Origin: Ypsolopha sequella
Taxonomy: Eukaryota > Arthropoda > Insecta > Lepidoptera > Ypsolophidae
DNA: 64,000 nucleotides
Direction of reading: 5' to 3'
NCBI GenBank assembly: GCA_934047225.1
Contig: OW203983.1
Location: 37,320,310-37,384,309, forward strand
In this document: positions 1-12,029 of the stretch, in pieces
Layout of the letters: each line of letters starts with the position of its first letter
How positions within the stretch are numbered: the first letter of the stretch is position 1
Notes under the pieces: model-generated
What the model was told of the DNA's origin: nothing
What the model saw: the letters and a program-made list of their open reading frames with translations, nothing else
Databases searched by the model: none
Program-made: the position numbers and the translations under genes

Positions 1-67
1 CCCATATTTAATGGTTTGCCGGACCGGCAATAAATAGAAGCAAATATACACTTATTAACTCAAATAT

Positions 68-493
68 TTAAGGCGCTACGGAAAAAAAATTTACACTTTA
101 AGGACTTGCATATCTACTTCAGTAAATAATGTATTATTTTGATAAAATAGTATATTATTTTTGGATTCTTTTTCTAGGGATCTGTTAAAACAGAAACGCG
201 ATTGGAGAAATTCGGCTCGATAGAAATATTTATTGAAATGAGGTCCTTTTCGACACCAATTCTCCTGGTTTGACAATTTAGAATGACATATTGACTGCAA
301 CTATATTTTATTAGGTGGGTTTTAACAGCATTTAGGCCCTGGTTAAAAGAAATTTTGATAGCAACTTTAGTACATTTTATATTAATAAAAAACCGACTTT
401 TTGCTACTTTTCCACGAATCCGTCCCTCACGCACTGAGAATTTTTTCGCATATGGAGTAACAGGGCCGCTAAAACTTTTACATATCGCCTTAA
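68..493 (-). mobile_element. TTAA-bounded MITE, family 1, copy 1
   Basis: The element begins TTAAGGCGCTACGG and ends with the complement of TTAAGGCGATATGT, so its ends are imperfect inverted repeats starting in TTAA. It is the reverse-orientation counterpart of the copies at 5036-5485 and 19783-20198. It has no coding capacity. TTAA ends are the hallmark of piggyBac-type target sites, so I infer a non-autonomous element mobilised by a piggyBac-like transposase. No such transposase is seen in the window. Confidence 0.75.
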
Positions 494-499
494 ATAAAC

Positions 500-640
500 T
501 TGAGGATAAAACATGATTACTGCAGAACGGCTCACCTCAATAACAATTTTTGATCGGGATAGCCGACCAGTTTCACCAGATTCAGACTGCCTTCTTCTGG
601 GCGAGTGAAGACGCTTACGCGACGACGACGTTGCGCCTCG
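500..640. repeat. Dispersed repeat, partner of 53345-53475
   Basis: The stretch carrying CTTGAGGATAAAACATGATT and then a segment around CGGGATAGCCGACCAGTTTC recurs at 53345-53475, where the second segment is inverted relative to the first. The family is not recognised. The start abuts the TTAA element that ends at 493. Confidence 0.5.
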
Positions 641-1104
641 CACTGCCCGATCAATCGAAAATAGTTATTGACATGAGCCGTTTTGCAATAATCAAACTCA
701 AATATTATGTTGTAACAAACTAAATTAATCTCACATTTATTTATTTATTTTCATTTATTTATTGTTCCTTAAATTCTTACAAATCTCATCCTTAAATAAG
801 TATATAGACAATACAGAAATGTTTCGTTAGAATTATTTTAACTTATCAGGATACTCCGATGGTACCTATGCTAGTGTTAACTTAACACTGTACTATAGAT
901 ACCAACGTCTTCCACCATAAATATCTCTAAACACAATTTACATTTTGAGATTTAGCTTATAAGGATAAACGAAAAATAAATTTGGTACATGTGAGTACCT
1001 GAGAAACAATTAAGTCTTAATTTATGTGAAGATATGGGATTGACCTTTGATTCTATAATTATTTTAATTTTCTCTTATGGGAATTCTTAAAAACCAGTAT
1101 TTTA

Positions 1105-1395
1105 AGGTCCGCCTTTGCGGTCTAGTGTTCCGAACGTCTCCACCACTGATCCGCAGGTTGAGGGATCAAATCCCGAAGAGACATGTTTGAGCTCGGCCTA
1201 TATATATGTTTCGAAAGGCACTTTAATATTTGTGCCCAAATTACGGCGATATGTTTTACCCCCCGTCACATTGGGCTGAATATTCGTTGCTGAATCGTAG
1301 GTGTATGAGTTTGGACTGTAACTAGCACCATCCGGATACACCTCTGCTCGGTGACTCGTGTCGTGTGTAACGATGAACTGATTCAACTGCTTTAT
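1105..1395 (+). mobile_element. Probable tRNA-derived SINE, degenerate
   Basis: The head (about 1108-1185) resembles a tRNA: a box-A-like GCGGTCTAGTG, then GATCCGCAGGTTGAG and a decayed B box GGATCAAATCCC where GGTTCGAATCCC would be expected. The body to about 1395 has no long open frame of note. The B-box decay suggests that Pol III transcription is lost. The call rests on the tRNA-like spacing, and the 3' limit is a guess. Confidence 0.45.
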
Positions 1396-1756
1396 TTAAA
1401 ATAACTGTACAAAATCGTAGCCTCGGAATATCTGTAACCTCAGCCTACACCTTTGTGAGACAATCGTGTGTATACATATGTTAGATAAAAAATATTGTAT
1501 AGAAACACGTGCGTTCCAAAAGAACTGGCATACTTCACCGACCACGTGCAAGATTAAACTACAGTGAAATAAAGTGATGTATACATAAATGTATGTATAC
1601 ATGTTTGTGAGTCATACGTTCTGATCGCAGCTTTGAGAACAACAGATCAGCTTATAATCCTAAAAATAACTTTAATACATAATGTAAAATAAAAAATTAT
1701 ATATCAATATAATTAATAACATGTTATAGTTCAATATGATAAGAAATAGTAGTTAT

Positions 1757-2230
1757 GCTACAAGAGCGAAAAGGAATAAATTACGAGGACGATAAAGGTA
1801 ACCGAGTAATTTATTGCTCTTACGCCCGTGTATCATACTGCGTTTTTCAATGCATAGTGTGAGGAAATAAAACAAATATAATCTTGTGAACTTAAAATTA
1901 TGATTGGCTCAAAAGGACTGTATCCAGAGCCGTTAACCAGTACATATAAAATACAGATCTGCTAAAGATACAATGAGCATACAAATCTTCGCCACTGTTC
2001 GTGTTCTCGAAAACGAGCCGAATCACAAATTCTAAAGGGTGTATTTGAAAGCTTAGAGAAGTCATTTTAGAACACGTGCAAAACAAAGGAACCGAACAAT
2101 AATTTTGATGTCTATAGTCGATCGGAAGTGAACAATCTGTCACGGATTGTATAGAAAGTGGAAATACGATCTTTGCCGAAGAACCGACAAGTGGCGAAGA
2201 TTCCTACATGGTATTATTGTACTGTACATA
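1757..2230. repeat. Dispersed repeat, the most complete of three copies
   Basis: The left part (about 1757-1940, including GGAATAAATTACGAGGACGA and GGCTCAAAAGGACTGTATCC) recurs at 51035-51180. The right part (about 1955-2210, including CAAATCTTCGCCACTGTTCG and GAACAATCTGTCACGGATTG) recurs at 59640-60200. The two other copies therefore each hold a different half of this one, which marks a single family. No coding potential or clear terminal repeats were seen. Confidence 0.6.
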
Positions 2231-2694
2231 CTAGAAGTTTTAATCAGTAACAATTTAATACAGCTTTTGTAAACCAAATTGTTATTCCTTAAATTAAACA
2301 AATGTGGCCCAAAGTAAAAACAAAATTTTAATCATCGCATGAATAACCCGCAGGTGTTCCGAACATTATGCAACAGCCTCCATCTACAACCATACCTAGT
2401 GACCTGGTTACACTCTTATATACTGGACATAGTGGCGAATATTGTTTAATACAGCTGTCCCGGTTGGTCAATAACGGGGTGTATTGGTCAAAGTATTTTA
2501 ATAATAAAGTCTATTGTATCGCTTCTAGTTACATACGGGGAAAATTTCTAGGTTAAATTAAATATCAATTGTGACGTGTTCAGTCTCGAATTTTTTGGGA
2601 AATTCTTTCTACGCTACATCCTTACTTTCAACTAAATTTCAACACACGGGTATGCATGGTTCTCATACTCGGTATCAGAAGATATCTAATACAT

Positions 2695-2955
2695 CAGTGG
2701 CGTGCACAGAACTTTTTTCCGGAAAAGCAATCAGAAGGTCAAGTACGACAGTAAAAAAAATATGAAATAATTTAAATACCACTTTGAAAAAAAAATTTTT
2801 GTATGAAAATGTTTACTCTAGGGTAGGCAGTGCCTACCCTGGCGTCATACAAACTTTTTTTTTTTAAAGCGTTATTAAATTTTTTCATATTTTTTTTATT
2901 GTCGTACTTGACCTTCTGATTGCTTTTCCGGAAAAAAGTTCTGTGCACGCCACTG
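2695..2955. mobile_element. hAT-type foldback MITE with perfect 8-bp target duplication
   Basis: The 261-bp element starts CAGTGGCGTGCACAG and ends in the exact complement; the inverted repeats extend over roughly 50 bp on each side. Directly outside, TAATACAT occurs at 2687-2694 and again at 2956-2963, an 8-bp duplication as made by hAT transposases. CAGTG-type ends also fit hAT. The centre holds a shorter palindrome (GGGTAGGCAGTGCCTACCC). There is no coding capacity. Confidence 0.9.
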
Positions 2956-2989
2956 TAATACATTGATACCACGAGAGAAAAAACCAGCC

Positions 2990-3715
2990 TAGTGCGAGTC
3001 GGACTCGCGCACGAAGGGTTATTTATTTATTTATTTATTAAGGAGCTCCAATTGCTTACTCCGATTACAAACATCTACTAATTGACTATACATTAGTCCT
3101 GCAGAGTTATACAAATTATAGGAGCACACAGTCCTCGCATAATGTTACAATGTTAACAAACAAAAAAAAAACAAAAATAAAAAAATATGAACATGCAAAT
3201 TTTTATAAATTACTCATGAAATAATAAACTATAACTTTAACTAATTACTTCAAATAAAAGAAAACATAAATTAAGCTTAAATCTTAATTATGTGATAAGT
3301 TTTTACATCATTTTTCAAATTACAGAAAATAAATTCAAATATAAATTAGGAAAAATTTTATATGGTTCACCCGGTGGTCTTACAAGTCAGCCATGTATCA
3401 GTTTTATTTATATTAAATTTAAACAGTGCCAAAGAATTTTGAAAGATATCAATGTCATTGCTAATATCATAAAGGTTTATATTAAGCCGTACCATTATCT
3501 ATAAAAACGACAAAAAAATCACGTTTATGGTATGGGAGCACCCTTAATTTTTTTTGTAATTTGTTGTCATAGCGGCAACAGGAATACATCATCTGTGAAC
3601 ATTTCAACTGTCTAACTATCACGGTTCATGAGATACAGCCTGGTGACGGACGGACAGCGGAATCTTAATAATAGGGTCCCGTTGGTTACCCTTTGGGTAC
3701 GGAACCCTAAAAAAG
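2990..3715 (-). mobile_element. GGGTTCCG...TTGGCCGG-type repeat, minus strand, interrupted
   Basis: On the minus strand this begins near 3712 with AGGGTTCCGTACCCAAAG and runs to the CGAGTCCGACTCGCAC-like terminal segment near 2995. It is the mirror of the copy at 4349-4632. A foreign block at about 3022-3480 splits it near its 3' end. The family is widespread in Lepidoptera as far as I recall; no protein is encoded. Confidence 0.7.
3022..3250 (-). mobile_element. LINE 3'-end fragment with (ATTT)n tail, inserted in the preceding repeat
   Basis: A (TTTA)n microsatellite at 3022-3040 is followed by unique sequence (AAGGAGCTCCAATTGC) that resembles the 3' UTR side of a non-LTR element read on the minus strand. 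The complete LINE at 54.6-59.2 kb has the same kind of tail. The insert interrupts the GGGTTCCG repeat, whose sequence resumes near 3480. The far boundary is uncertain. Confidence 0.45.
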
Positions 3716-3721
3716 AAAGAA

Positions 3722-4005
3722 ATGATTATTAACGTTGGAAAAACAAAGGTTATGGTGCTAGAGAGGGATGAAGCGGTGACTTACAAGGTTAAGGGAAGTA
3801 GAACATGTTAAATAGTTTATATATCTGGGTTGTCTATTTACGCGCGATGGAAAATGTGACGGTGACATTGAAAGAAGAGTGAATGCGGGAAATAAAGTGA
3901 ATGGAGCCCTACACTCCTTTACAGGCAGCCATTTGTGACTCCAATATTTATGTATGATAGTGAATGTTGGGTATGGCAAGATAAACATCAAAAGTAGAGT
4001 AAATG
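3722..4005 (+). pseudogene. LINE reverse-transcriptase C-terminal fragment, frameshifted
   Basis: One frame reads NVGKTKVMVLERDE and stops. A shifted frame then reads RDGKCDGDIERRVNAGNKVN, and a further stretch reads YDSECWVWQDKHQK followed by a stop. These segments match, in order, the C-terminal side of reverse transcriptase in a common animal LINE group (KTKVMVF, DGDIERRVNAGNKVNGAL and YGSESWVWQ-type motifs, from memory). At least two frameshifts and two stops make it non-functional. The catalytic part of the enzyme is absent. Confidence 0.8.
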
Positions 4006-4348
4006 CAGTTATTTTTTTAACACTTACTTACAATAAGACATTTTATTACTTTATGATTGTTACTAAGCTACTAGATGTTTTTCGTACTGGTTATCCTTAA
4101 AACAAACATGTTTACATCTCTGTTTCCGCCATGTTACTACTTTGGCTGTGAAGATTTTGACAACTCGCTGCCCTACTTCCATCTCATTACCCACCATAGT
4201 AGAAGCGTCAACTTGTCCAATGTTTATAGACGCATAGTACGCGACATGGCGGGAGTGTGGGTGAGTACCAAAGACATTATACAGAGAACTAGAATGAATA
4301 AACGAGCCGAGCGACAAGGGCGCAAGCACTCGTTTGTCCCATTTTAGG

Positions 4349-4632
4349 GTTCCGTACCCAAAGGGTAACCAACGGGATCCTATTACTAAGACTCCGCTGT
4401 CCGTCTGTCTGTCCGTCTGTATCTCATGAACTGTGATAGTTAGACAGTTGAAATTTTCACAGATGATGTATTTCTGTTGCCGCTATCACAACAAATACTA
4501 AAAAACAGATTAAAATAAATATTTAAGGGGGCTCCCATACAACTGACATGTCTTTTTTGGCGTTTTTATAGATAATGGTACGGAATCCTTCGTGCGCTAG
4601 TCCGACTCGCACTTGGCCGGTTTTTTTCTCTA
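4349..4632 (+). mobile_element. GGGTTCCG...TTGGCCGG-type repeat, short complete copy
   Basis: It starts AGGGTTCCGTACCCAAAGG, has the (GTCT/GTCC)n block near 4398-4422, and ends CCGACTCGCACTTGGCCGG followed by a T run. It is the same subfamily as the minus-strand copy at 2990-3715; the two lie head to head around the LINE fragment at 3722-4005. Non-coding. Confidence 0.75.
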
Positions 4633-5035
4633 TCGCACTTACTAATTTTGTGAGCAAATAAACACATATCCTCCACCACTTTCGCCAAGCAGTCAAGACT
4701 GTACATGTCAGTATGAAATCCCGCGCACTCCCGCCTGTCGCGTAGTATACCTAAACGGCGAAGAAAAAAAACACGTTCACTGTACCCAAACAAATACATG
4801 TAACTTTTTTTTCATGACATCTACGAGTAACTACATATACACACACTGCAGCAGATTTATTAGGCAAAAAATTTTTATTGCAGCCAAGCAAACACGCATT
4901 AAACAACGGTTCTGACTAATCAGTAATCACTCAATAATCAGTCTATCAGTCATAATTTGCGATTTGTGCACATCAGTGCACAGAATTGTTTCCCTAATAC
5001 TGCAATTCACATATGTAGTTTCATGATCTAAACCC

Positions 5036-5485
5036 TTAAGGCGATATGTAAAAGTTTTAGCGTCCCTGTTACTCCACATGCAAAAAAACCCTCAGTGCGA
5101 GAGGGACGGATTCGTGGAAAAATAGCAAAAAGTCGGTTTTTTATTAATATAAAATGTACTAAAATTGCTATCAAAATTTCGTTTAACCAGGTCCTAGATA
5201 CCGATGAAACCCATCTAATAAAATATAATTGCAGTATATAATATGTCATTATAATAATATGTCATTCTAAATTGTCAAACCAGGAGAGTTGGTGTTGAAA
5301 AAGACCTCGCTTCAATAAATATTTCTATCGAGCCGAATTTCTCCAATCGCGTTTCTGTTTAACAGATCCCTAGAAAAAGATTCCAAAAATAATACCCTAT
5401 TTTATCAAAATAATACATTATTTACTGAAGTAGATGTGCAAGTTCTAAAACTAAAAGTGTCGATTCTTTTTCCGTAGCGCCTTGA
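5036..5485 (+). mobile_element. TTAA-bounded MITE, family 1, copy 2
   Basis: It begins TTAAGGCGATATGTAAAAG and ends CCGTAGCGCCTTGA, one base from the expected TTAA. It is collinear with the copy at 19783-20198 and inverse to the copy at 68-493. Non-coding and highly similar between copies, which suggests recent spread. Confidence 0.8.
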
Positions 5486-5610
5486 AAAATTCGGCTGGAT
5501 GTAGTGGCCTATTTATTATACATATATGTTACCGACAAAACCTGACTTATTCCGGAAGTCCTGTAGCGCAGAAGACAGCCGGTAGTTTAAGTTAGAAGGG
5601 TTATATATTA

Positions 5611-6370
5611 GGGCGGTCCAAATTTTCGTCTTTTTCTAATTCACCCTTCAATGTGTTCTCTGTAGCTTAAAACGCATATTTTATATACGTTTTTTTTTAC
5701 AATGTTTAGGGGCTGCACACAGAGCTTTAAAATTTTCAGTCCCCATAAAATGGGCGTTTTTTTTTTCTAATATTAAAAATTTCATTATTAATGCCTTTGA
5801 AACGCAGATAATGAAAAACATTTTTATTTCAAAAAATTATCTGCACTTCACCTTAATTGAAAGTTTAAAAGCCTCACATAACACTAACACGAATGAATTC
5901 CCCTTTTGCCAAAATTTGAGCACTTGTGTCAAATTAAAACAGGCTTAGTTACAGAGAGATCGAAATGCAACTGTGTTTCAGTGGTATCGATTAGGCATAA
6001 CAACACGTCTTAACTTATTTGACAGGACTAACCTTATTTTAGGCATCCCGTCTTTTTCTTTCTTTATCGAAAAGACAAGGACAGAACGCTTAAATTAAGT
6101 TTAGTTCTGTCAAATAAGTTAAGATGTGCTTCACCTAATCGTTACCATTATCTTCGTTTTAAACGCTAACTTTCTGTATTTCATTATATTTTTATTATCA
6201 ATAAAAAAAAAACACTCAATGTATGGGGATTAAAAATTTATAACTGTGTGAGCAGCCCCTTAAAACTGTAAAAAATTGTTTAATAAAAAGTAATGCGTTT
6301 TAAACTACAGAGAACAAATTGAAGGGTTGCCCCGTGGTAAATAAGAAAAAGACGAAAATTTGGACCACCC
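5611..6370. mobile_element. Long foldback element, GGGCGGTCC ends
   Basis: The left end, GGGCGGTCCAAATTTTCG, is answered at the right by CGAAAATTTGGACCACCC. The inverted arms continue inwards (about 5611-5770 and 6215-6370), for example CTTAAAACGC against GCGTTTTAAACTACAGAG and GGGGCTGCACAC against GAGCAGCCCC. No long open frame is present. The superfamily cannot be named because no convincing target duplication was found. A separate palindrome sits at its centre. Confidence 0.7.
5991..6143. mobile_element. Small palindromic element nested in 5611-6370
   Basis: ACTTATTTGACAGGACTAAC on the left is mirrored by AGTTCTGTCAAATAAGTTAA on the right, and the outer borders GATTAGG and CCTAATC also pair. 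A second, independent copy lies at about 20290-20450. This makes it a separate foldback family that inserted into the larger element. Confidence 0.6.
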
Positions 6371-9300
6371 TTTCTTATATAGAAGGTTATATATAATTTT
6401 TTATTTATTAAATTTTGCGTATTTTTTGTGATTTAGTTCCTACTTATAAGGAATCGACCTTTGAGCAGCATATCTCGCATTCATACATACATTAATAGTA
6501 GTAAACTAATACATAAACCTCCGACACCCATAACGAATAACCATGGCACAAAGTATTTGGAATTTAGAACCTGCAAAGTGTTGCAGATATACCAACAACC
6601 TACTTTAGACTTTAAGCTTACTTTTATTGCTAAGCAATAGAGACGATTATCGATTTACTTGTTCGTCTACTCTTCTAGACGAACTAGATATAACTGATAA
6701 AGTATCCAATATGCTGACCATCGATGTCACTATCACTAACAATTTTAATCAAAATTGTTTCAGGTTTACAAACTCTGATATTACTCGTAAAGCTTACACT
6801 TTGTGTGGACTATCGCGGAAAGCTTCACTGAAACAATTGACGGTTGAAAAGTAGGTATAACCTGTACCAATAAAGAAAAGTTTCATAAAACCTATCGATA
6901 ATATTTAATGTGTTAAAAGCGGTGGCAAATTTAAGACTCAGTTCCTTTTTTATGTCATTATTTTACACGCGTACTAATAGGATATTGCAGGTTTAGGATA
7001 TTGCAGGTTTTTGGTCTATATTTCTACTGCATAGCTTCATAGCTTTGGTCTGGATGATACTAGAGTTACCAAATTATTTTTTCACAATATTTGTCTTTCT
7101 ACTAAAAAAATATTATCTATTTAGGTATACCTGTACTGTTTTATTAAAATACCAGCGTTCAGTACAAATATTGTAAGAGTTATGAAAAATAATGTAGTTT
7201 TAGTAAAACAGACACTATGATAAAAAAATAAAACACCTAGGGATTAAATAATAAACAGTGGTTATAACATAACCCATACATCTGGTATTTACAAAAGTAC
7301 CATAAATATAAAAACGTCCCGATAATGCCAAGAATGCTCCAGCTACAACAATCTCAAAACTAATTGCTATAGAAATGAAACAATCAGTTGTATAAATCTG
7401 AAATACTGTTCCCATCCGATCCAATAAATCATACAAAAAAAGTGCAATTCTCAATCGTCATAAACAATCCACGCATCAGTTGGTACGGAGTGGGCCGTGA
7501 GAAACACGCAAAAACATTACTAAATATCTACATCCATCAACAAACATTGTCTTGAGATATTTTCATCATGTTGCAATTTTTTCTAACTAATGAGCTATAT
7601 ATGTTATTTTAAACTAAATAGTAGGTACCAAGCTGCTTGTAAAAATAACCATAGCTCTTCGGAATTTATTAAATGTATTGCATAAATTTTAATTTACCAC
7701 AACAACCCCTCCACCCTCATTGAGTATGTATCCTGTTGGTTACACCTAATTACATAAATGAAAAAATCTAAACACAGATACACAAAAATTCCAGAAATTT
7801 TTCTTTTTCTACTCGTACTTGTGTAATCTCGGGAGCGGTACAAAACACGCTACACACCCAAATCGGGCTTATTGGTTGTAGAAGTACACGTCTCTACTAC
7901 AACCATATCCAAACGGCGTTCGTGAGATAGAATATCTGTACCTATGTATTTTAAGGCTTGTACATAGTGTATTTCTGAATTTGTTAGGGTTTTTATCAGA
8001 ATATTGCTAGAATTAACGAACCCGCGTCAGAAGCCCTACCTCACCACGCTATGTGCGCACAACCTTTGGTCGCGGAAACAAAAAGGCATTTAATTTTTTG
8101 CTCATTGCAGTTCCCATCCCCGTATCCATCTCCAACTGGAGTTCCTAACATAACTATCGATTAACGATGCTCTAGCATCGATTATTTGTTGATTCGATAC
8201 GTGATACGTTCGTGAATAGTGGCCATTAGTTCGTTCCAAGTGGTTTGGCTAGTTAATTAAATTACTTGCCGTATTTACAATTGTGTTGATTTTTAGCAAC
8301 GCTGTTGATTTGGAATTGGATCAGTTTTTGCAGTAATTGTGGGAAAAAATGTTGATGTAGTAACATTTTGTTAAAAAAAACTACTAGGAAATAATAATTT
8401 TAAATACAAAAGACAAAGAGAACAAGTAGGTTACGATTGCTTAGACGCTTGAGATTCTTCTTCTACCCGCTTGCGCCGAAAAGTGAAACATTTTTTTACT
8501 GAAAAGCATTTTAAAACCACAAAGCGTGACACAGACTTAGTCAATTATACGTAGCAAACTTTTTTCCAGCTACTAACATAACAAGGTAGATTCAACTCAA
8601 AGTGGATAGACACAAAATTACAGGCCAACGAATAATAACCATAACTCAAACCTTCAACGATACAAAACGAGTTTAAAACTAACAATAAAACAGCCTAAGG
8701 TGATTATAAATAACCTATGCGGTATCCATCAGCTGGAAAGTGGCCAGACAAAAAAAAATTTGCAAGCAACGAACAAATGCCGCCCTTATATGGTTCCACA
8801 TTCAATAGATGTTTTTAAAGAAGATGATAACAGTGTATTGGAAATACAATTTGCGTCCGACGACCTAAAAAAAACTATAAAGACAAGTACAAATCGAATC
8901 GAAAACGAGATCGTAGCCCGATAAATTTAAAGAACTATTTCGAATAAACATTAGCGAGGCAGATGGTATTCGAAAGAAGATTAGGGGAACTAAGGCATAA
9001 AAAGTAGCTGACCAATCACAAGCCTCGGTTATTCACCTTCCTTGTTGCTTTATTCTCTGTCTCGCTCTTTCTAATGTTCTTTTTTTGCCATCTTATTCTA
9101 ATTCCTCATTTAAATCGTCAGCGTTCGATTCCAGGGAAACTCAACCTTTTGTACCGGTTTTTTGTCTGTCGATTTTCTAACCGTAAATTTGAATAATTTA
9201 TTCATGTTTGTTAATTGACTGGAAGCGGGCATTGAGAAAGTAGAAATAAAGTAAAATTACACAGTGTTTATACAATGAGCTGAAGTTCTTGAAAAAATTT

Positions 9301-10304
9301 ATGGTATTATCAGGTAGATATCACATTGTGGAACGAAAAAAAATACTGGTACAACTCATTTCGATCATATTACCCAAATAAGAAAAATATACTGTCATGT
9401 CCACGTCGTACACAGTGAACACTATTTTGCCAAAATTTTATTTTACTCACCAGTTGTAAACTGATATAATTTACGAGTATCATTTCCGCGGATTGAAGCT
9501 TGAAATTGTTCTGTAGTTTGATAAATATGCAAAACGTGATCCGTCCAATTTAGAGATTTAATTAACAGTTTATCGGAAATCTTATAAGTTATTATAATAT
9601 CTATAAAATAAAGTAATTAAAGCTGTCATGCACACTACTCCGAAGGTTTCTGCTGTTTTTATTGTCAATAATTTTAATTAAAATCTTAAAATAATCTTTT
9701 AACGTTTAGTTAGACTAAAGGCATGTTAACTTGAAATTGAGCCAGGTAACTACTCATTTTATTTCAACCATAGATATCGTAATTTGCGCCTGGCATAGAC
9801 AATAAGTTTTTGTGTCAACCACACACAATCTTTTATTTTTAAAGTTTCTTATTTTCGATGAAATTTTATAAATCATGCCTGTGTACCAGGGGAATAGGCT
9901 GAAAAAACAGATCTGTATCTGCTACAATCATGACCAACTTTTTTTGCTTCTTGCTCTAGGTCATGTTACATAACTACATATTTGATCAGAATAACAAAAA
10001 AAAATGAATGACCTCAAGCGAATGCAGCTTCATTAATTGTAAGTTAGTATTATTTCTTTATTACAATTTATTTTGTATTATAATTCTGTCCTCTATGATT
10101 GAGTAAAGAGTATCCAGCGGTGGCATAAAAAGTATCCACTTAAATAGTTATGGCTGTATGTCTGCTGCTTTTATACATATATCTAACGTGGCTTTAGTTA
10201 GAAAATTAAGGTTCTGTAAATTTTTATAATACTCGTTTTTCGTTATTTCCTGGGATTCGTACTTCATGTTTTTATCAAATAGAGAAAATTTGTGAAATAC
10301 AGAC
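6371..10304. other. Unassigned AT-rich sequence
   Basis: I recognise no gene. There is a short inverted repeat with TTGTTTCAG near 6758 answered by CTGAAACAA near 6829. A 74-codon open frame at 8700-8924 has no family resemblance that I can name. Everything else looks like neutral intronic or intergenic sequence. Confidence 0.5.
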
Positions 10305-10370
10305 ATAGGGTTGCCAGACGTCCCGTATTTTCCGGGACGTCCCGTATTTCAGGCATAATTTTAAACGTCC

Positions 10371-10717
10371 ATGACCGAATTATTTCAATATATTTCAAAT
10401 TATTATAAGTTGTTTGATGACCAAAGTGTAGGTGCAATTGAGAAATGGAAGAAAGTAATGGAAGGGTTTTCCCGGAATGAAATCCCTAACATTTTTCTAA
10501 TTATATCGTTTATCTTCAGTATCCTCGTTCCAATTGCTTTGTGGAGACGATTTTTTCGCAGATAGCATTGAAATGGACTAATGTGCACAACAAATGTACC
10601 CCGGATTTGATAAAGAGCGAATTAATGACCGTTTTCAACTACGATTATAACTACATCAAATTTTACAAATATGAGAAATCAAACGAAGATATATTAAAAC
10701 TTAACGATCTTCTTTAA
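10371..10717 (+). pseudogene. hAT-type transposase C-terminal (dimerisation) fragment, frameshifted
   Basis: The first frame reads NEIPNIFLIISFIFSI. Near 10524 the sense frame shifts, and the second frame continues SNCFVETIFSQ...KWTNVHNKC...DLIKSEL to a TAA at 10715-10717. Order and spacing match the C-terminal dimerisation region of hAT-derived proteins (a run equivalent to LSIPCSNAFVERVFS, then the W-T-x-x-R-N block, then a KSEL helix). I recall it from the KIAA1586/ZMYM-like group, but that assignment is tentative. The catalytic core is missing. The upstream stretch, GTTGCCAGACGTCCCG near 10312, may be the transposon end. Confidence 0.7.
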
Positions 10718-10875
10718 AATATAACTAACAAAAAAAAACACATAAAAATAAGAACGTAAAATACCTACATGTTTTGCATTTGTCCCGGGGAAAAATTTCA
10801 AATCCCGTTTCTTTGCCAAATTTAGCATTTGTCCCTTACAGGATCATCAAAAAAGACACAGTCCCAAGATTCTTA

Positions 10876-11265
10876 TTAAGGCGTTATGACGCGAAAATGC
10901 TGCTAGTTTAGAAAAAAAAAATTTCTTACTAGAATAATTCTCAGAATAATTCTCACTGAAGGAAAACGCGATTGGATGAAATTTTCTCGCTAGAATTTAA
11001 TTCCGAAAAGACCTCTAAATTGTTTTATTTTTTCCTGTAATTCTGAAATCCTAACTAAGTTCATTGTGAAATTGTATTCAAAATGTGGACATTATGTATT
11101 TGTAAAGTCTCCTTGAAAATATTTTTGACAAAATAGCTTAGTACATTTTATATTCATAAAAAACCGACTTTTTGCTACTTTTCCACGAATCCGTCCCACT
11201 CGCACTGAGGGTTTTTTTCGCATATGGAGTAACAGGGTCGCTAAAACTTTTACGTATCGCTTTAA
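10876..11265 (-). mobile_element. TTAA-bounded MITE, family 1, divergent subfamily, copy 3
   Basis: TTAA at 10876-10879 is followed by GGCGTTATGACGCG, and the other end reads CGTATCGCTTTAA. The right half, with CACGAATCCGTCCCACTCGC, is shared with copies 1, 2 and 5. The left half differs and is shared with the copy ending at 12029. Non-coding. Confidence 0.7.
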
Positions 11266-11757
11266 ATAAAAACTTGGGATTTACCATGGTGTGGTTTATT
11301 TATGTGTCGTTGTTTCATTACATTATAACCTTAGAATAATAAAAATTATTCTATGATTATAACCTAGAATCGTTATAGCTATCCTTGTAACACAATATGT
11401 GTCTACTGTTGCGACATCTACTAATTGGCGGCAATAAAGAAAAACTTCAAGAACATCCGTGGAATGGAGTAGCAATAATTAAATAAAAAAGCTTTATGGG
11501 ACAAGTTCTGTAGAAGGACATTATTTAATATCGTAATAGAGACGAATAATGTGCGCAATGCCACCTCGCCGACTGTGACCAAACAAAGAGTGTAGGTACT
11601 TCCGCGTTGAATTGCAATGAGTTGCTTACTTAGTTTAGTACCTTAGAATCTTGCGTTTGTCCTCATAATGTATAAAGAAGTATAATATTCATGTATTTAT
11701 TGAATTAGTATTAGTTTATTAGTCTTTTACTTTTATTAACCTATATCTGCCTTTTTA

Positions 11758-12029
11758 GAAATTAATTCCAAAAAGGCCTCAAAATTGTTATATTTTTTCC
11801 TGTAATTCTGAAATCCTAACTAATTTCATCGTGAAATTGCATTCAAAATGTGGATATTAAGTATTTGTAAAGTCTCCTTGAAAATATTTTTAACAAAATT
11901 GCTTAGTACATTTTATATTAATAAAAAATCTACTTTTTGCTACTTTTCAACGAATCCGTCCCACTCGCACTGAGGATTTTTTCGCATGTGGAGTAACAGG
12001 GACGCAAAAACTTTTACGTAGCGCCTTAA
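11758..12029 (-). mobile_element. TTAA-bounded MITE, family 1, divergent subfamily, copy 4 (truncated)
   Basis: This is near-identical to 11000-11265 over most of its length (TGTAATTCTGAAATCCTAAC and CACTCGCACTGAGG are shared). It ends GTAGCGCCTTAA at 12029. The other terminus is missing, so it is 5'- or 3'-truncated. Confidence 0.65.

Noticed and set aside
8700..8924. 74-codon plus-strand frame beginning at GTG
   Set aside because: It looks somewhat protein-like (acidic and polar) but has no ATG start, no clear splice sites and no family that I recognise.
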